The notes under the pieces were generated by a model that was given only the letters and a program-made list of their open reading frames with translations, was not told the DNA's origin and ran no database searches. Made by a program: the position numbers and the translations under genes. Shown here one piece after another: positions 7,192 through 13,723 of a stretch of DNA of 15,275 bases; position 1 is the first letter of the stretch; each line of letters opens with the position of its first letter. Origin of the DNA: an uncultured Collinsella sp. (GTDB lineage Bacteria; Actinomycetota; Coriobacteriia; Coriobacteriales; Coriobacteriaceae); contig CABUDJ010000051.1 of assembly GCA_902490325.1 (NCBI GenBank), positions 1 to 15,275 of the forward strand, given 5' to 3'.

Positions 7192-8547
7192 TTAGCAGAC
7201 GCCCTGGGCGAGCATGGCGTCGGCGACCTTCAGGAAGCCGGCGATGTTGGCGCCCATGACGAAGTTGCCCTCCTGGCCGTACTCCTTGGCGGTGTCGTCC
7301 ACGTTGTGGAACATGCCGCGCATGAGCTGCTCGAGCTTACCGTCGACCTCCTCGAAGGTCCAGGACAGATGCTCGGCATTCTGGCTCATCTCCAGGCCGG
7401 ACACGAGCACGCCGCCGGCGTTGGCAGCCTTACCGGGCATAAAGGCGACGCCGTTCTCCTGGAAGTAGGTCGTTGCCTCGATGGTCGTGGGCATGTTCGC
7501 GCCCTCGCCGACCACCTTGCAGCCGTTGGCGACGAGCGCCTGGGCGTCCTCGAGCAGCAGCGTGTTCTCGCGAGCGCAGGGCAGCGCGATGTCGCAGGGC
7601 AGCTGCCAAACGCCACGGCCGTCGCCCTCGTGCCACACGGCGTTGGGCTTCTCGTCAACGTACATGGCGAGCGTAACGCCCTTGTCGTGGCCGGAGCGCT
7701 TCTTGTTGTAGACATGCTCGAGCACGGTGTAGTCGATGCCGTCGGGATCCTCGACCCAGCCATGGGTGTCGGAGCAGGCCAGCACCTTGCCGCCGAGCTG
7801 AGTGACCTTCTGGACCGCGTAGATAGCGACGTTACCGGAACCGTGAACGACGACGTTCTTGCCCTCGAAGGAGTCGCCGCGGCTCTTGAGGTACTCGTCC
7901 ACAAAGTAGGCCAGACCGTAACCGGTGGCCTCGGTACGGGCGAGCGAGCCGCCAAAGGAGAGGCCCTTGCCGGTGAGGACGCCGGTCCACTCATTGGTCA
8001 GACGCTTGTACTGACCGAACAGGTAGGCAACCTCGCGGCCGCCAACGCCCAGGTCGCCGGCGGGAACGTCGGTGTTGGGGCCAATGTGGCGATAGAGCTC
8101 GGTCATGAAGGACTGGCAGAAGTGCATGATCTCGTTGTTGGACTTGCCCTTGGGGTCAAAGTCGGAGCCGCCCTTGCCGCCGCCCATGGGAAGGGTGGTC
8201 AGGCTGTTCTTAAGGATCTGCTCCAAGCCCAGGAACTTGAGCATACCCAGGGTGACCGTTGGGTTAAAGCGCAGGCCGCCCTTGTAGGGTCCAATGGCAG
8301 AGTTGAACTCGACGCGGTAGCCGCGGTTGACCTGAACCTTGCCCTGGTCGTCGACCCAGGGAACACGGAACATGACGATGCGCTCGGGCTCGACGAGGCG
8401 CTCCAGCAGGGCGGCCTCCTCGTACTCGGGGTGGGCGTCGAGCGCCGGCTGGATGGTGCCGAGGATCTCGGTCGCGGCCTGGATGAACTCAGGCTGCTCG
8501 GGATAGCGGGCCTTGAGCTCTTCGAGAACTTTCTGCGTGTAGCTCAT
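7192..8547 (-). CDS. gdhA: NADP-type glutamate dehydrogenase
   Basis: The enzyme interconverts 2-oxoglutarate plus ammonia and glutamate in the cytoplasm, and in this type mostly serves ammonia assimilation with NADPH. The 451-residue length is normal for the hexameric bacterial class. The catalytic lysine lies in LPMGGGKGGSDFDPKGKS (Lys125). PAGDLGVGGREV follows at 162-173, and the Rossmann glycine motif GSGNVA is at 236-241 with SDTHGW at 259-264. The ATG at 8547 has GGAGGA 3 nt upstream. The gene appears monocistronic: a promoter-like region and small leader hairpin lie upstream and a strong terminator downstream. The NADP preference is inferred from family resemblance, not from a single residue. 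Confidence 0.97.
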   Translation of the reverse strand: MSYTQKVLEELKARYPEQPEFIQAATEILGTIQPALDAHPEYEEAALLERLVEPERIVMFRVPWVDDQGKVQVNRGYRVEFNSAIGPYKGGLRFNPTVTLGMLKFLGLEQILKNSLTTLPMGGGKGGSDFDPKGKSNNEIMHFCQSFMTELYRHIGPNTDVPAGDLGVGGREVAYLFGQYKRLTNEWTGVLTGKGLSFGGSLARTEATGYGLAYFVDEYLKSRGDSFEGKNVVVHGSGNVAIYAVQKVTQLGGKVLACSDTHGWVEDPDGIDYTVLEHVYNKKRSGHDKGVTLAMYVDEKPNAVWHEGDGRGVWQLPCDIALPCARENTLLLEDAQALVANGCKVVGEGANMPTTIEATTYFQENGVAFMPGKAANAGGVLVSGLEMSQNAEHLSWTFEEVDGKLEQLMRGMFHNVDDTAKEYGQEGNFVMGANIAGFLKVADAMLAQGVC

Positions 8548-8582
8548 GCTTCCTCCAATGATGGGAAACGAAAAATGTTGAT

Positions 8583-8626
8583 CGCGGCACCCTATGCGCC
8601 GCGAACTTTATCGAGTATGGATAATA
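8583..8626 (-). promoter_or_regulatory. Possible gdhA -10 element and leader hairpin
   Basis: On the minus strand a TATTAT hexamer (8621-8626) could be a -10 element, but the -35 is poor. Downstream of it, CGCGGC (8583-8588) and GCCGCG (8598-8603) form a 6-bp hairpin with a 9-nt loop in the predicted leader, about 35 nt before the gdhA ATG. The hairpin may affect mRNA stability or translation. The rest of the roughly 260-nt gap up to 8804 holds a REP-like palindrome and a weak nested hairpin (8704-8738). Confidence 0.3.
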
Positions 8627-8757
8627 TCGCACTGTTGCAGCAAAGTTTCGCATAAGCAGACGGGCAGATGTTTCGTTTTGATTACGATGCAGGTAGAAGC
8701 GTTTTTGAGTGCCCAACGCGCAAATCGCGTGTTTCAAACCTGTTTCGTCCACATGTT

Positions 8758-8801
8758 CCAAACCACCACATTGGGGACAGGCACCTTTGTGGTGGTTTTG
8801 G
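8758..8801. repeat. REP-like palindrome with a GGGGACAGGCACC loop
   Basis: The left arm CCAAACCACCACA (8758-8770) is the reverse complement of TGTGGTGGTTTTGG (8788-8801) except for one bulged T. The 17-nt loop contains GGGGACAGGCACC. The element begins 3 nt after the stop codon of the DUF3343 gene. The layout, a GT-rich palindrome directly behind a gene, resembles REP elements spread by RAYT transposases. No RAYT gene is in the window, so the family assignment is inference. It might also act as the 3'-end stabiliser of the mobA/DUF3343 message, as no T-run follows. Confidence 0.65.
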
Positions 8802-8804
8802 TGG

Positions 8805-9200
8805 TTAGAGGACGAGCTGGTGGTAGTCGGCGGGGGTTATGCGGCCTTCGGTGGCAGCGCGGAAGGCGGCGAGGGCATCGCCCGAGAACGGCATGGCCCA
8901 GCACAGGCCGCAACCGGCGGTAATGGAGCCGGGCAAAGGCATAATGCGCCCGGGCACGCCGGAATCCAGGCACAGCTGCTCGCATTCCATCACATCGAAG
9001 GTGCTATCGAACGAAACGATGATCTTGCGCTCGTGGTCGAGGGCATCACCGGACGGGCCCTCGCGGTGTGCCTCACGATACGCCGCGGCGGCCGCTTCCT
9101 CTTCCGCAGTATGCCCACAGCCACCGCAGCCGCAGGTACAGGGCTCGGACCCATCGCAAGTGCAAGGTTCCCCGGTATCGGGACAAATATCGTGAGACAT
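8805..9200 (-). CDS. DUF3343-family (putative Se/S carrier) protein with Cys-rich N-terminus
   Basis: This 131-residue protein has a C-terminal core (about residues 57-128) that looks like DUF3343, a family described as putative selenium/sulfur carriers. It opens with a strand followed by SFDST and ends in GCGLCWAMPFSG around Cys97 and Cys100, where the family has its conserved GCG cysteine. The N-terminal about 30 residues are unusual, with seven cysteines (6, 13, 15, 21, 23, 25, 28) in CxC and CGC patterns before His30. An Ala/Glu-rich linker follows. Such a segment could bind a metal or hold a persulfide or selenide, but this is inference. The ATG at 9200 has TTGGAG 5 nt upstream. The gene lies 15 nt after mobA, so the two are probably one operon, in the same block as selA, selB and selC. 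Confidence 0.8.
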   Translation of the reverse strand: MSHDICPDTGEPCTCDGSEPCTCGCGGCGHTAEEEAAAAAYREAHREGPSGDALDHERKIIVSFDSTFDVMECEQLCLDSGVPGRIMPLPGSITAGCGLCWAMPFSGDALAAFRAATEGRITPADYHQLVL

Positions 9201-9215
9201 GGCAACTCCAATCGT

Positions 9216-9848
9216 CTAGGCGAGCAACTCGGCCGCCGCAAACTCCTCGGGCGTATTGACGTTTTCGAAGCAGAGCGTCGAGCCCGCAACCTTAACGATC
9301 TGCGGCTCATCCACATAACCAGCCTGAACGCGATTGATCAGGCAGCGAATGCGTTGGCGGTCCTGGTCGAGCAGCTCTTGGGCAACCGGCGCACACGCGT
9401 CACGGCGCCAGACGGCGCAAAGCGGCTCAATCCCCCGATCCTCGCGCGGCACGCACACGTCGAACGCCTCGGCCTCAACACGATCGGCAAGCGCACCGAT
9501 GAGTTCCGGCGAGACAAACGGCATATCGCAGGCGACAATCGCCACGAGCGGCAATCGGGCCGCGGCCAACGAGCTCGCGATGCCGCGCATGGCACCCGCC
9601 GGTCCTTCAAGGTCCGCCACCACACGCGGCACCAGGCCGCCAAACGCGTGCTCCTCAAGATAGGCAAGCTCGCTGGGACGCGAAGTCGTCACGACCAACT
9701 CGCCGGCAACTGGTGCCAGCCGACCCAGCACGCGCTCGATGAGCGGCTCACCGCAAAACGCCATGCGCGCCTTATCGCAGCCCATGCGCGACGACAACCC
9801 GCCCGCTTGGACGACACAAGAAAGATCGGCCCGTCTTACGGTAGTCAT
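9216..9848 (-). CDS. mobA: Molybdenum cofactor guanylyltransferase (MobA family)
   Basis: MobA transfers GMP from GTP to molybdopterin, giving the guanine dinucleotide cofactor used by DMSO-reductase-family enzymes such as the oxidoreductase at the right end of this window. The 210-residue product starts with the nucleotidyltransferase signature QAGGLSSRMGCDKA at 14-27. GPAGAMRGI lies at 82-90 and ACDMPF at 106-111, where the Asp is expected to bind metal. The AGG and DK pattern fits MobA better than the CTP-using MocA, but MocA cannot be fully excluded. The frame is open further upstream, into selC. The ATG at 9848 is chosen because it follows GGGGGTGG and avoids overlap with the tRNA. The downstream DUF3343 gene follows after 15 nt. 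Confidence 0.88.
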   Translation of the reverse strand: MTTVRRADLSCVVQAGGLSSRMGCDKARMAFCGEPLIERVLGRLAPVAGELVVTTSRPSELAYLEEHAFGGLVPRVVADLEGPAGAMRGIASSLAAARLPLVAIVACDMPFVSPELIGALADRVEAEAFDVCVPREDRGIEPLCAVWRRDACAPVAQELLDQDRQRIRCLINRVQAGYVDEPQIVKVAGSTLCFENVNTPEEFAAAELLA

Positions 9849-9939
9849 ACGGCAAACCACCCCCATCGGCATGCTCAAAACTCGACGCACGAAGCCAAAT
9901 ACCGTCGCCGATAAAGCGGACGGCACGGCAAACCCATGC

Positions 9940-9995
9940 AAAAACAAAACAGCGCCTTTGCGGCACGCAGCAAGACCGCGAGCACAAAAGCGCTG
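9940..9995 (-). terminator. Rho-independent terminator of selC
   Basis: On the minus strand CAGCGCTTTTGTG (9983-9995) pairs with CGCAAAGGCGCTG (9950-9962) over 13 bp with two G-U pairs. It is followed by the strong T-tract TTTTGTTTTT. It starts 8 nt after the tRNA-Sec CCA end, so selC is a separate transcription unit from mobA. Confidence 0.85.
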
Positions 9996-10003
9996 GTAGC
10001 GTA

Positions 10004-10100
10004 TGGCGGGAACGTATGTGAATCGAACACATCCAAGACGTTTTGCACGCCTCGCAACGGTTTTGAGGACCGCGGAGCCCACCGGAGCCCATTCGTTCCC
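10004..10100 (-). tRNA. selC: tRNA-Sec, anticodon UCA
   Basis: The 97-nt minus-strand sequence folds as a bacterial selenocysteine tRNA. The acceptor is GGGAACG/CGTTCCC. The extended 6-bp D-stem is GGGCTC/GGGCTC with two G-U pairs around CGGT. The anticodon stem GCGGT/ACCGT has loop CCTCAAA (anticodon TCA). There is a long 8-bp variable arm (CGAGGCGT/ACGTCTTG), a T-arm ATGTG-TTCGATT-CACAT, discriminator G and encoded CCA (10004-10006). Two features are odd: position 33 is C instead of the near-universal U, and the eighth acceptor position looks like an A-A mismatch. The linkage to selA and selB supports the identity. It is charged with Ser, converted by SelA and carried by SelB to UGA. Confidence 0.95.
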
Positions 10101-10112
10101 AAGTGCGGAGGT

Positions 10113-10118
10113 ATTTTA
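10113..10118 (-). promoter_or_regulatory. Extended -10 promoter element for selC
   Basis: On the minus strand TTTGGTAAAAT contains a good -10 hexamer TAAAAT with an extended TG. It ends 12 nt before the first base of tRNA-Sec, which would give a leader of a few bases. The -35 region is weak (TTGGGA at 19-nt spacing), as is common with extended -10 promoters. Confidence 0.5.
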
Positions 10119-10157
10119 CCAAACCGAAACGGCTCCATCCCAAAAAGACGAGCAAGA

Positions 10158-10224
10158 AGTTGCGGTGGAATAGTTCCTGTATTTGCTGCCAAAGCCTCCA
10201 AATAGGAACTATTTCACCGCAACT
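10158..10224. repeat. 21-bp inverted repeat between selB and selC (hairpin B)
   Basis: The arms at 10158-10178 and 10204-10224 are reverse complements over 21 bases with a single mismatch. The spacer adds an inner ATTTG/CAAAT helix (10181-10185 with 10199-10203). The outer arm TTGCGGTG and the GAGGAG flank on the right match hairpin A at 7041-7115, while the inner arm differs. It lies 25 nt after the selB stop and upstream of the selC promoter. It could end or stabilise the selA-selB message, but no T-run follows directly. Confidence 0.92.
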
Positions 10225-10249
10225 GAGGAGGTGGGGCGGGGCGGCCGAT

Positions 10250-12217
10250 CTAGCGCAGGGAGCGCAGGCCGCCGGCATCCTTGTCGAGCACCGTAAAGCG
10301 TACGGCATCCAGGTGCTCCAAGATGCTGATGGCGCGTTTGCGCGACACGCCAAGGGCCTCGCGCAGCACGCTCGTGGTGGCAGCGCCGCCGGCTGCCTCA
10401 ATGGCGGCGGCGACGAGCTCACGCGCATGGGCCTCGGCGGCAGCGGACAGGGCAACGTCGCGCTCGACCTTAACGATCGAACGGTTAAGAGAAAGCTCGC
10501 GCAGGGCACGCGTCATGGTATCGCGGCCGAGCTGCAGCTGTTCGCCCACCTCGGGAAGCGCCGGTGCATCCAGGCCGGCCTCATCAAGCAGCGCGACGAT
10601 CCGCTCGCAAGCCTCTCGCACCACGCGTGCCGCAGCGGCGGCCGAATGCGGATCGAATACCTCGGCACCCTCGGCGGCGCACACGCCACGCGAGCAGCCC
10701 TCGGCAATCAGAGCCGCGGCAACGCCTTCATCAGCGGCAGGCCACGCAGCATGGGCAACGGCGCCGGGCGTAAAGCCCGTCTCCTTGGGAGCCGCCGCAT
10801 GCATGGCTGACAGGGTCGCCGCCAGTGCATCCATCGCGGCGTCGAGCACGGAAGCATCTGCATACAGCGAGCCATCCGAGCCAGCAAGCGCGCGAGCAGC
10901 GCCCTTCGCCACCAACCCGCGCAGTGCGGCATCGACCTCGCCGGTACCAAGATCCAAAGCCTCGGCAATATCAACGGCCGCAACCGGCAGCGCTTGCAGC
11001 GCCAGCCACGCATCCACCGCGCCCGCGATATCGCCGGACTCGAGCGCCGCATACAGTGCACGCTCTCCTTCGGCAAGCTCGCGCGAGCGACGACAGCGCG
11101 ACAGCAGCACGCGACCGCCGCCAATGAGCATAACCGGCGAATACGACAGCACCACGGCATGGTCACCGGCGCGCAGCGGCAGCGGGTCCTCAAGACGCAC
11201 CTGAACGGTACGCGTCTCGCCCACCGCCACAGGCGCCTCGCCCTCCATGAGCATAATGCGGCCGACAACCTCGGCCGTACCCGCCATCACGTGCACGCGC
11301 GCGCCCGACTCGAGCACGCGCGGCTTGGCGCCCTCACGGCCCAGGTAGGTCAATGTCATCATAAAGCGCAGCGTCTGGCCAAAACGGCCTTCCACACCGA
11401 GCATCTCGCCGCGATCGAGCGAAGCGGCACCGTCGCCCACCAGGTTGAGTGCCACGCGCTGACCGGGCAACGCCCGCTGCGTGTCACCATGAACCTGAAC
11501 CCCGCGCACACGACAGACCGTGCGCGACGGCAGCGCGACCAGCTCATCGCCCACCGCAACCGGCGCGTCGTGCAGCGTACCCGTCACGACGGTGCCGGCA
11601 CCCTTGATCGTAAAGCAGCGATCGATCGGCAGGCGCGGCGCGGCGTCGGTTTGCTCGGCGCGATCGCGACAGGCAGCCCAACAGGCGTCCACGCACTCGT
11701 CGAGCGCTGCCAGCAACGCATCAATCCCCTCGCCCGTCTTTGACGACACGGGAACGATCGGCGCGCCCGCAAACACGGTGCTCGACAAAAAATCATCGAC
11801 GTCGAGCTCGGCCAGCTCAATCATTTCGCTATCGGCCAAGTCGCACATAGTCAGCGCCACCACCATATGCGTGACGCCCAGCAGCTCCAGCACATGCACG
11901 TGCTCGCGGGTCTGCGGCATTACGCCCTCAACGGCAGAGACCACCAGCACGGCGACGTCGATACCCGTGGCACCCTGCACCATGGCGCGCAAGTAATGCG
12001 CATGGCCCGGCACGTCGACCAGGCCAACGATCTTGCCACTCGGCAGCGCCAGCTCGCCAAAGCCAAGCTCAACGGTCATGCCGCGACGGCGCTCAACCTC
12101 CAGACGGTCGGGGTTTTTACCCGTCAGCGCCTCGATGAGCGCCGACTTACCGTGGTCGACATGGCCAGCCGTGCCAACGATAACGGGGCATTCCACCAAC
12201 GTGTCACGCTCACTCAT
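10250..12217 (-). CDS. selB: Selenocysteine-specific translation elongation factor SelB
   Basis: SelB is the EF-Tu-like GTPase that carries Sec-tRNA to UGA codons marked by a SECIS hairpin in the mRNA. The 655-residue length is normal. The GTPase domain shows GTAGHVDHGKS (15-25), the effector Thr48, DVPGH (68-72) and SSK (158-160). The guanine-specificity motif reads TMCD at 123-126 where TKxD is usual. Beta-barrel domains follow. The last about 250 residues look like winged-helix repeats, ending in LREALGVSRKRAISILEHLD, the SECIS-binding part. The ATG at 12217 overlaps the selA stop as ATGA, with AAGGCGG upstream. A GTG eight codons earlier also lies in frame but would deepen the overlap. 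Confidence 0.96.
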   Translation of the reverse strand: MSERDTLVECPVIVGTAGHVDHGKSALIEALTGKNPDRLEVERRRGMTVELGFGELALPSGKIVGLVDVPGHAHYLRAMVQGATGIDVAVLVVSAVEGVMPQTREHVHVLELLGVTHMVVALTMCDLADSEMIELAELDVDDFLSSTVFAGAPIVPVSSKTGEGIDALLAALDECVDACWAACRDRAEQTDAAPRLPIDRCFTIKGAGTVVTGTLHDAPVAVGDELVALPSRTVCRVRGVQVHGDTQRALPGQRVALNLVGDGAASLDRGEMLGVEGRFGQTLRFMMTLTYLGREGAKPRVLESGARVHVMAGTAEVVGRIMLMEGEAPVAVGETRTVQVRLEDPLPLRAGDHAVVLSYSPVMLIGGGRVLLSRCRRSRELAEGERALYAALESGDIAGAVDAWLALQALPVAAVDIAEALDLGTGEVDAALRGLVAKGAARALAGSDGSLYADASVLDAAMDALAATLSAMHAAAPKETGFTPGAVAHAAWPAADEGVAAALIAEGCSRGVCAAEGAEVFDPHSAAAAARVVREACERIVALLDEAGLDAPALPEVGEQLQLGRDTMTRALRELSLNRSIVKVERDVALSAAAEAHARELVAAAIEAAGGAATTSVLREALGVSRKRAISILEHLDAVRFTVLDKDAGGLRSLR

Positions 12218-13671
12218 CGGCGCACCGCCTTGGCAACGCACGCGGCAAGCGTCGATGCCGCCGTCTCGATATCGCGGTCGCCCACGAGTGTGCGAACGTC
12301 AAACAAAATGCGATCGTGCGAGGTGCGCGTGACGACCGGCGTGTCGAAGTCTTGGACGAGCGAGCGCTTGAGCGCATCGACGGACAGGCGCCCGTCGACC
12401 GGGCAGACGGCCACGCACATCGTGGGCAGCTCCACGGTGGGCAGCGAGCCGCCGCCGGGAGTCGACGACTCCTTGACGATTTCCACCTGCACGGCACACG
12501 GGCAGCCAGCCTTATCGAGGCCTGCCACCATCAGCTCGCGCAACTTGCGTGCGCGACGCTCCAGATGAGCCTGCGGAAGCGTGAGCATGTTGAGTACCGG
12601 CACCTCGCGATGGGCCACATCCGCCCCATCCATGTAAATACGCAGTGTAGCCTCGAGCGCCGCCAGCGCGAGCTTGCCCGGGCGCAGGGCACGCATGAGC
12701 GGATGCGACCCGCAGGCCTGGACCAGATCGCGACGGCCCATGATAATGCCCGCTTGTGCGGCACCGAGCAGCTTATCGCCCGAGCACGACACGATATCGA
12801 GCCCCGCCGCGACCGAAGCCGGCGTGGTCTCCTCGCCGCCGCGCACCAAGATGTCGTCGGGCAACAGCGCCCCCGAGCCCTGGTCTTCATAGAACAGCAG
12901 GCCGTGCTTATGGGCAAGCGCCGCAAGCTCCCGAGAACCCACCTCCTCGTGGAAACCCTCGATGCGATAGTTAGAAGGATGGACCTTAAGGATCATCGCC
13001 GTATCGGGCGTGATGGCGCGCTCGTAGTCGCTCAAATGCGTGCGGTTGGTGGCGCCGACCTCGACGAGTTTGGCGCCCGAGGCCGCCATGACATCGGGGA
13101 TGCGGAAGCTGCCGCCAATCTCGACAAGCTCGCCGCGGCTGACGATGACTTCCTTGCCCGCGGCATGGGTTGCCAACACCAACAGCACGGCGGCCGCGTT
13201 ATTGTTGACGACCAGCGCATCCTCGGCACCGGTAAGCGAGCGGATCAGTTGCGCTGCGTGCTCCTTGCGCGACCCGCGCGAGCAGGTATCCACGCTGTAC
13301 TCGAGCGTGCTGTAGCCGCGCGCGACCTCGGCCACGGCCTTGGCGGTCGACTCCGCGAGCGGGGCTCGACCCAGGTTGGTATGGATAACGACACCCGTGG
13401 CGTTAACGGCGGGACGCAGGCTCGGCAGCGCGGAGCGGTGGGCACGCCACTCGATAGCCGAGGCCAGCTCGCGCTTGGAACGCGGGGCGGCACCGGCACG
13501 AATCGCGGCGCGCTCTTCGTCAAGCTCAGCCGTCACGGCAGCATGGACCACCGCGTCGCAGGTCTCCCCCGCCGCCTTCACCACCGGCCACTCGGCAAGC
13601 AGCTCGTTGACGGAAGGAATGGCGCGCAGGCGGGCGCGCACCTCATCGGACATGTTCTGGCTATCGCTCAT
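12214..13671 (-). CDS. selA: L-seryl-tRNA(Sec) selenium transferase
   Basis: SelA is the PLP enzyme that converts Ser-tRNA(Sec) to Sec-tRNA(Sec) with selenophosphate. The 485-residue length is usual. The N-terminal domain that recognises tRNA-Sec opens with RAIPSVNELL. The PLP fold shows NATGVVIHTNLGRAPL (90-105), EYSVDTCSRGSR (124-135), EDQGSG (262-267) and the PLP lysine Lys300 in SCSGDKLLGAAQAG. The usual GGPQAG is GAAQAG here. The ATG at 13671 has AAAGG 6 nt upstream. An in-frame ATG at 13653 lacks a ribosome site. It is 52 nt after the oxidoreductase stop and overlaps selB by 4 nt, so all three may be one transcript. selD, needed to make selenophosphate, is not in the window. Confidence 0.97.
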   Translation of the reverse strand: MSDSQNMSDEVRARLRAIPSVNELLAEWPVVKAAGETCDAVVHAAVTAELDEERAAIRAGAAPRSKRELASAIEWRAHRSALPSLRPAVNATGVVIHTNLGRAPLAESTAKAVAEVARGYSTLEYSVDTCSRGSRKEHAAQLIRSLTGAEDALVVNNNAAAVLLVLATHAAGKEVIVSRGELVEIGGSFRIPDVMAASGAKLVEVGATNRTHLSDYERAITPDTAMILKVHPSNYRIEGFHEEVGSRELAALAHKHGLLFYEDQGSGALLPDDILVRGGEETTPASVAAGLDIVSCSGDKLLGAAQAGIIMGRRDLVQACGSHPLMRALRPGKLALAALEATLRIYMDGADVAHREVPVLNMLTLPQAHLERRARKLRELMVAGLDKAGCPCAVQVEIVKESSTPGGGSLPTVELPTMCVAVCPVDGRLSVDALKRSLVQDFDTPVVTRTSHDRILFDVRTLVGDRDIETAASTLAACVAKAVRR

Positions 13672-13723
13672 GTGCGGCCTTTCAAAAGAAACGTGGATCA
13701 GTCGAATACATCAGCTGAGTCAA

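Noticed and set aside
7177..8655. Plus-strand open frame of 492 codons opposite gdhA
   Set aside because: It is the antisense shadow of gdhA. It crosses the gdhA terminator and has no family features.
8704..8738. Nested hairpin (TTTGA/TCAAA around ACGCG/CGCGT) as a terminator
   Set aside because: The stems are short, the outer one is offset, and no T-run follows on either strand, so it was not called.
8709..9914. Plus-strand open frame of 401 codons across the DUF3343 and mobA genes
   Set aside because: It runs antisense over two genes with good starts and family motifs, and crosses a palindrome. Its product has no recognisable domain.
9849..10082. N-terminal extension of the mobA frame by 78 codons
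   Set aside because: It would overlap tRNA-Sec and its terminator. The MobA signature begins right after the ATG at 9848, which has its own ribosome site.
3216..13671. In-frame TGA (selenocysteine) codons inside the complete genes
   Set aside because: All complete genes read through without internal stops and their key cysteines are encoded as Cys, so no selenoprotein is visible in this window.
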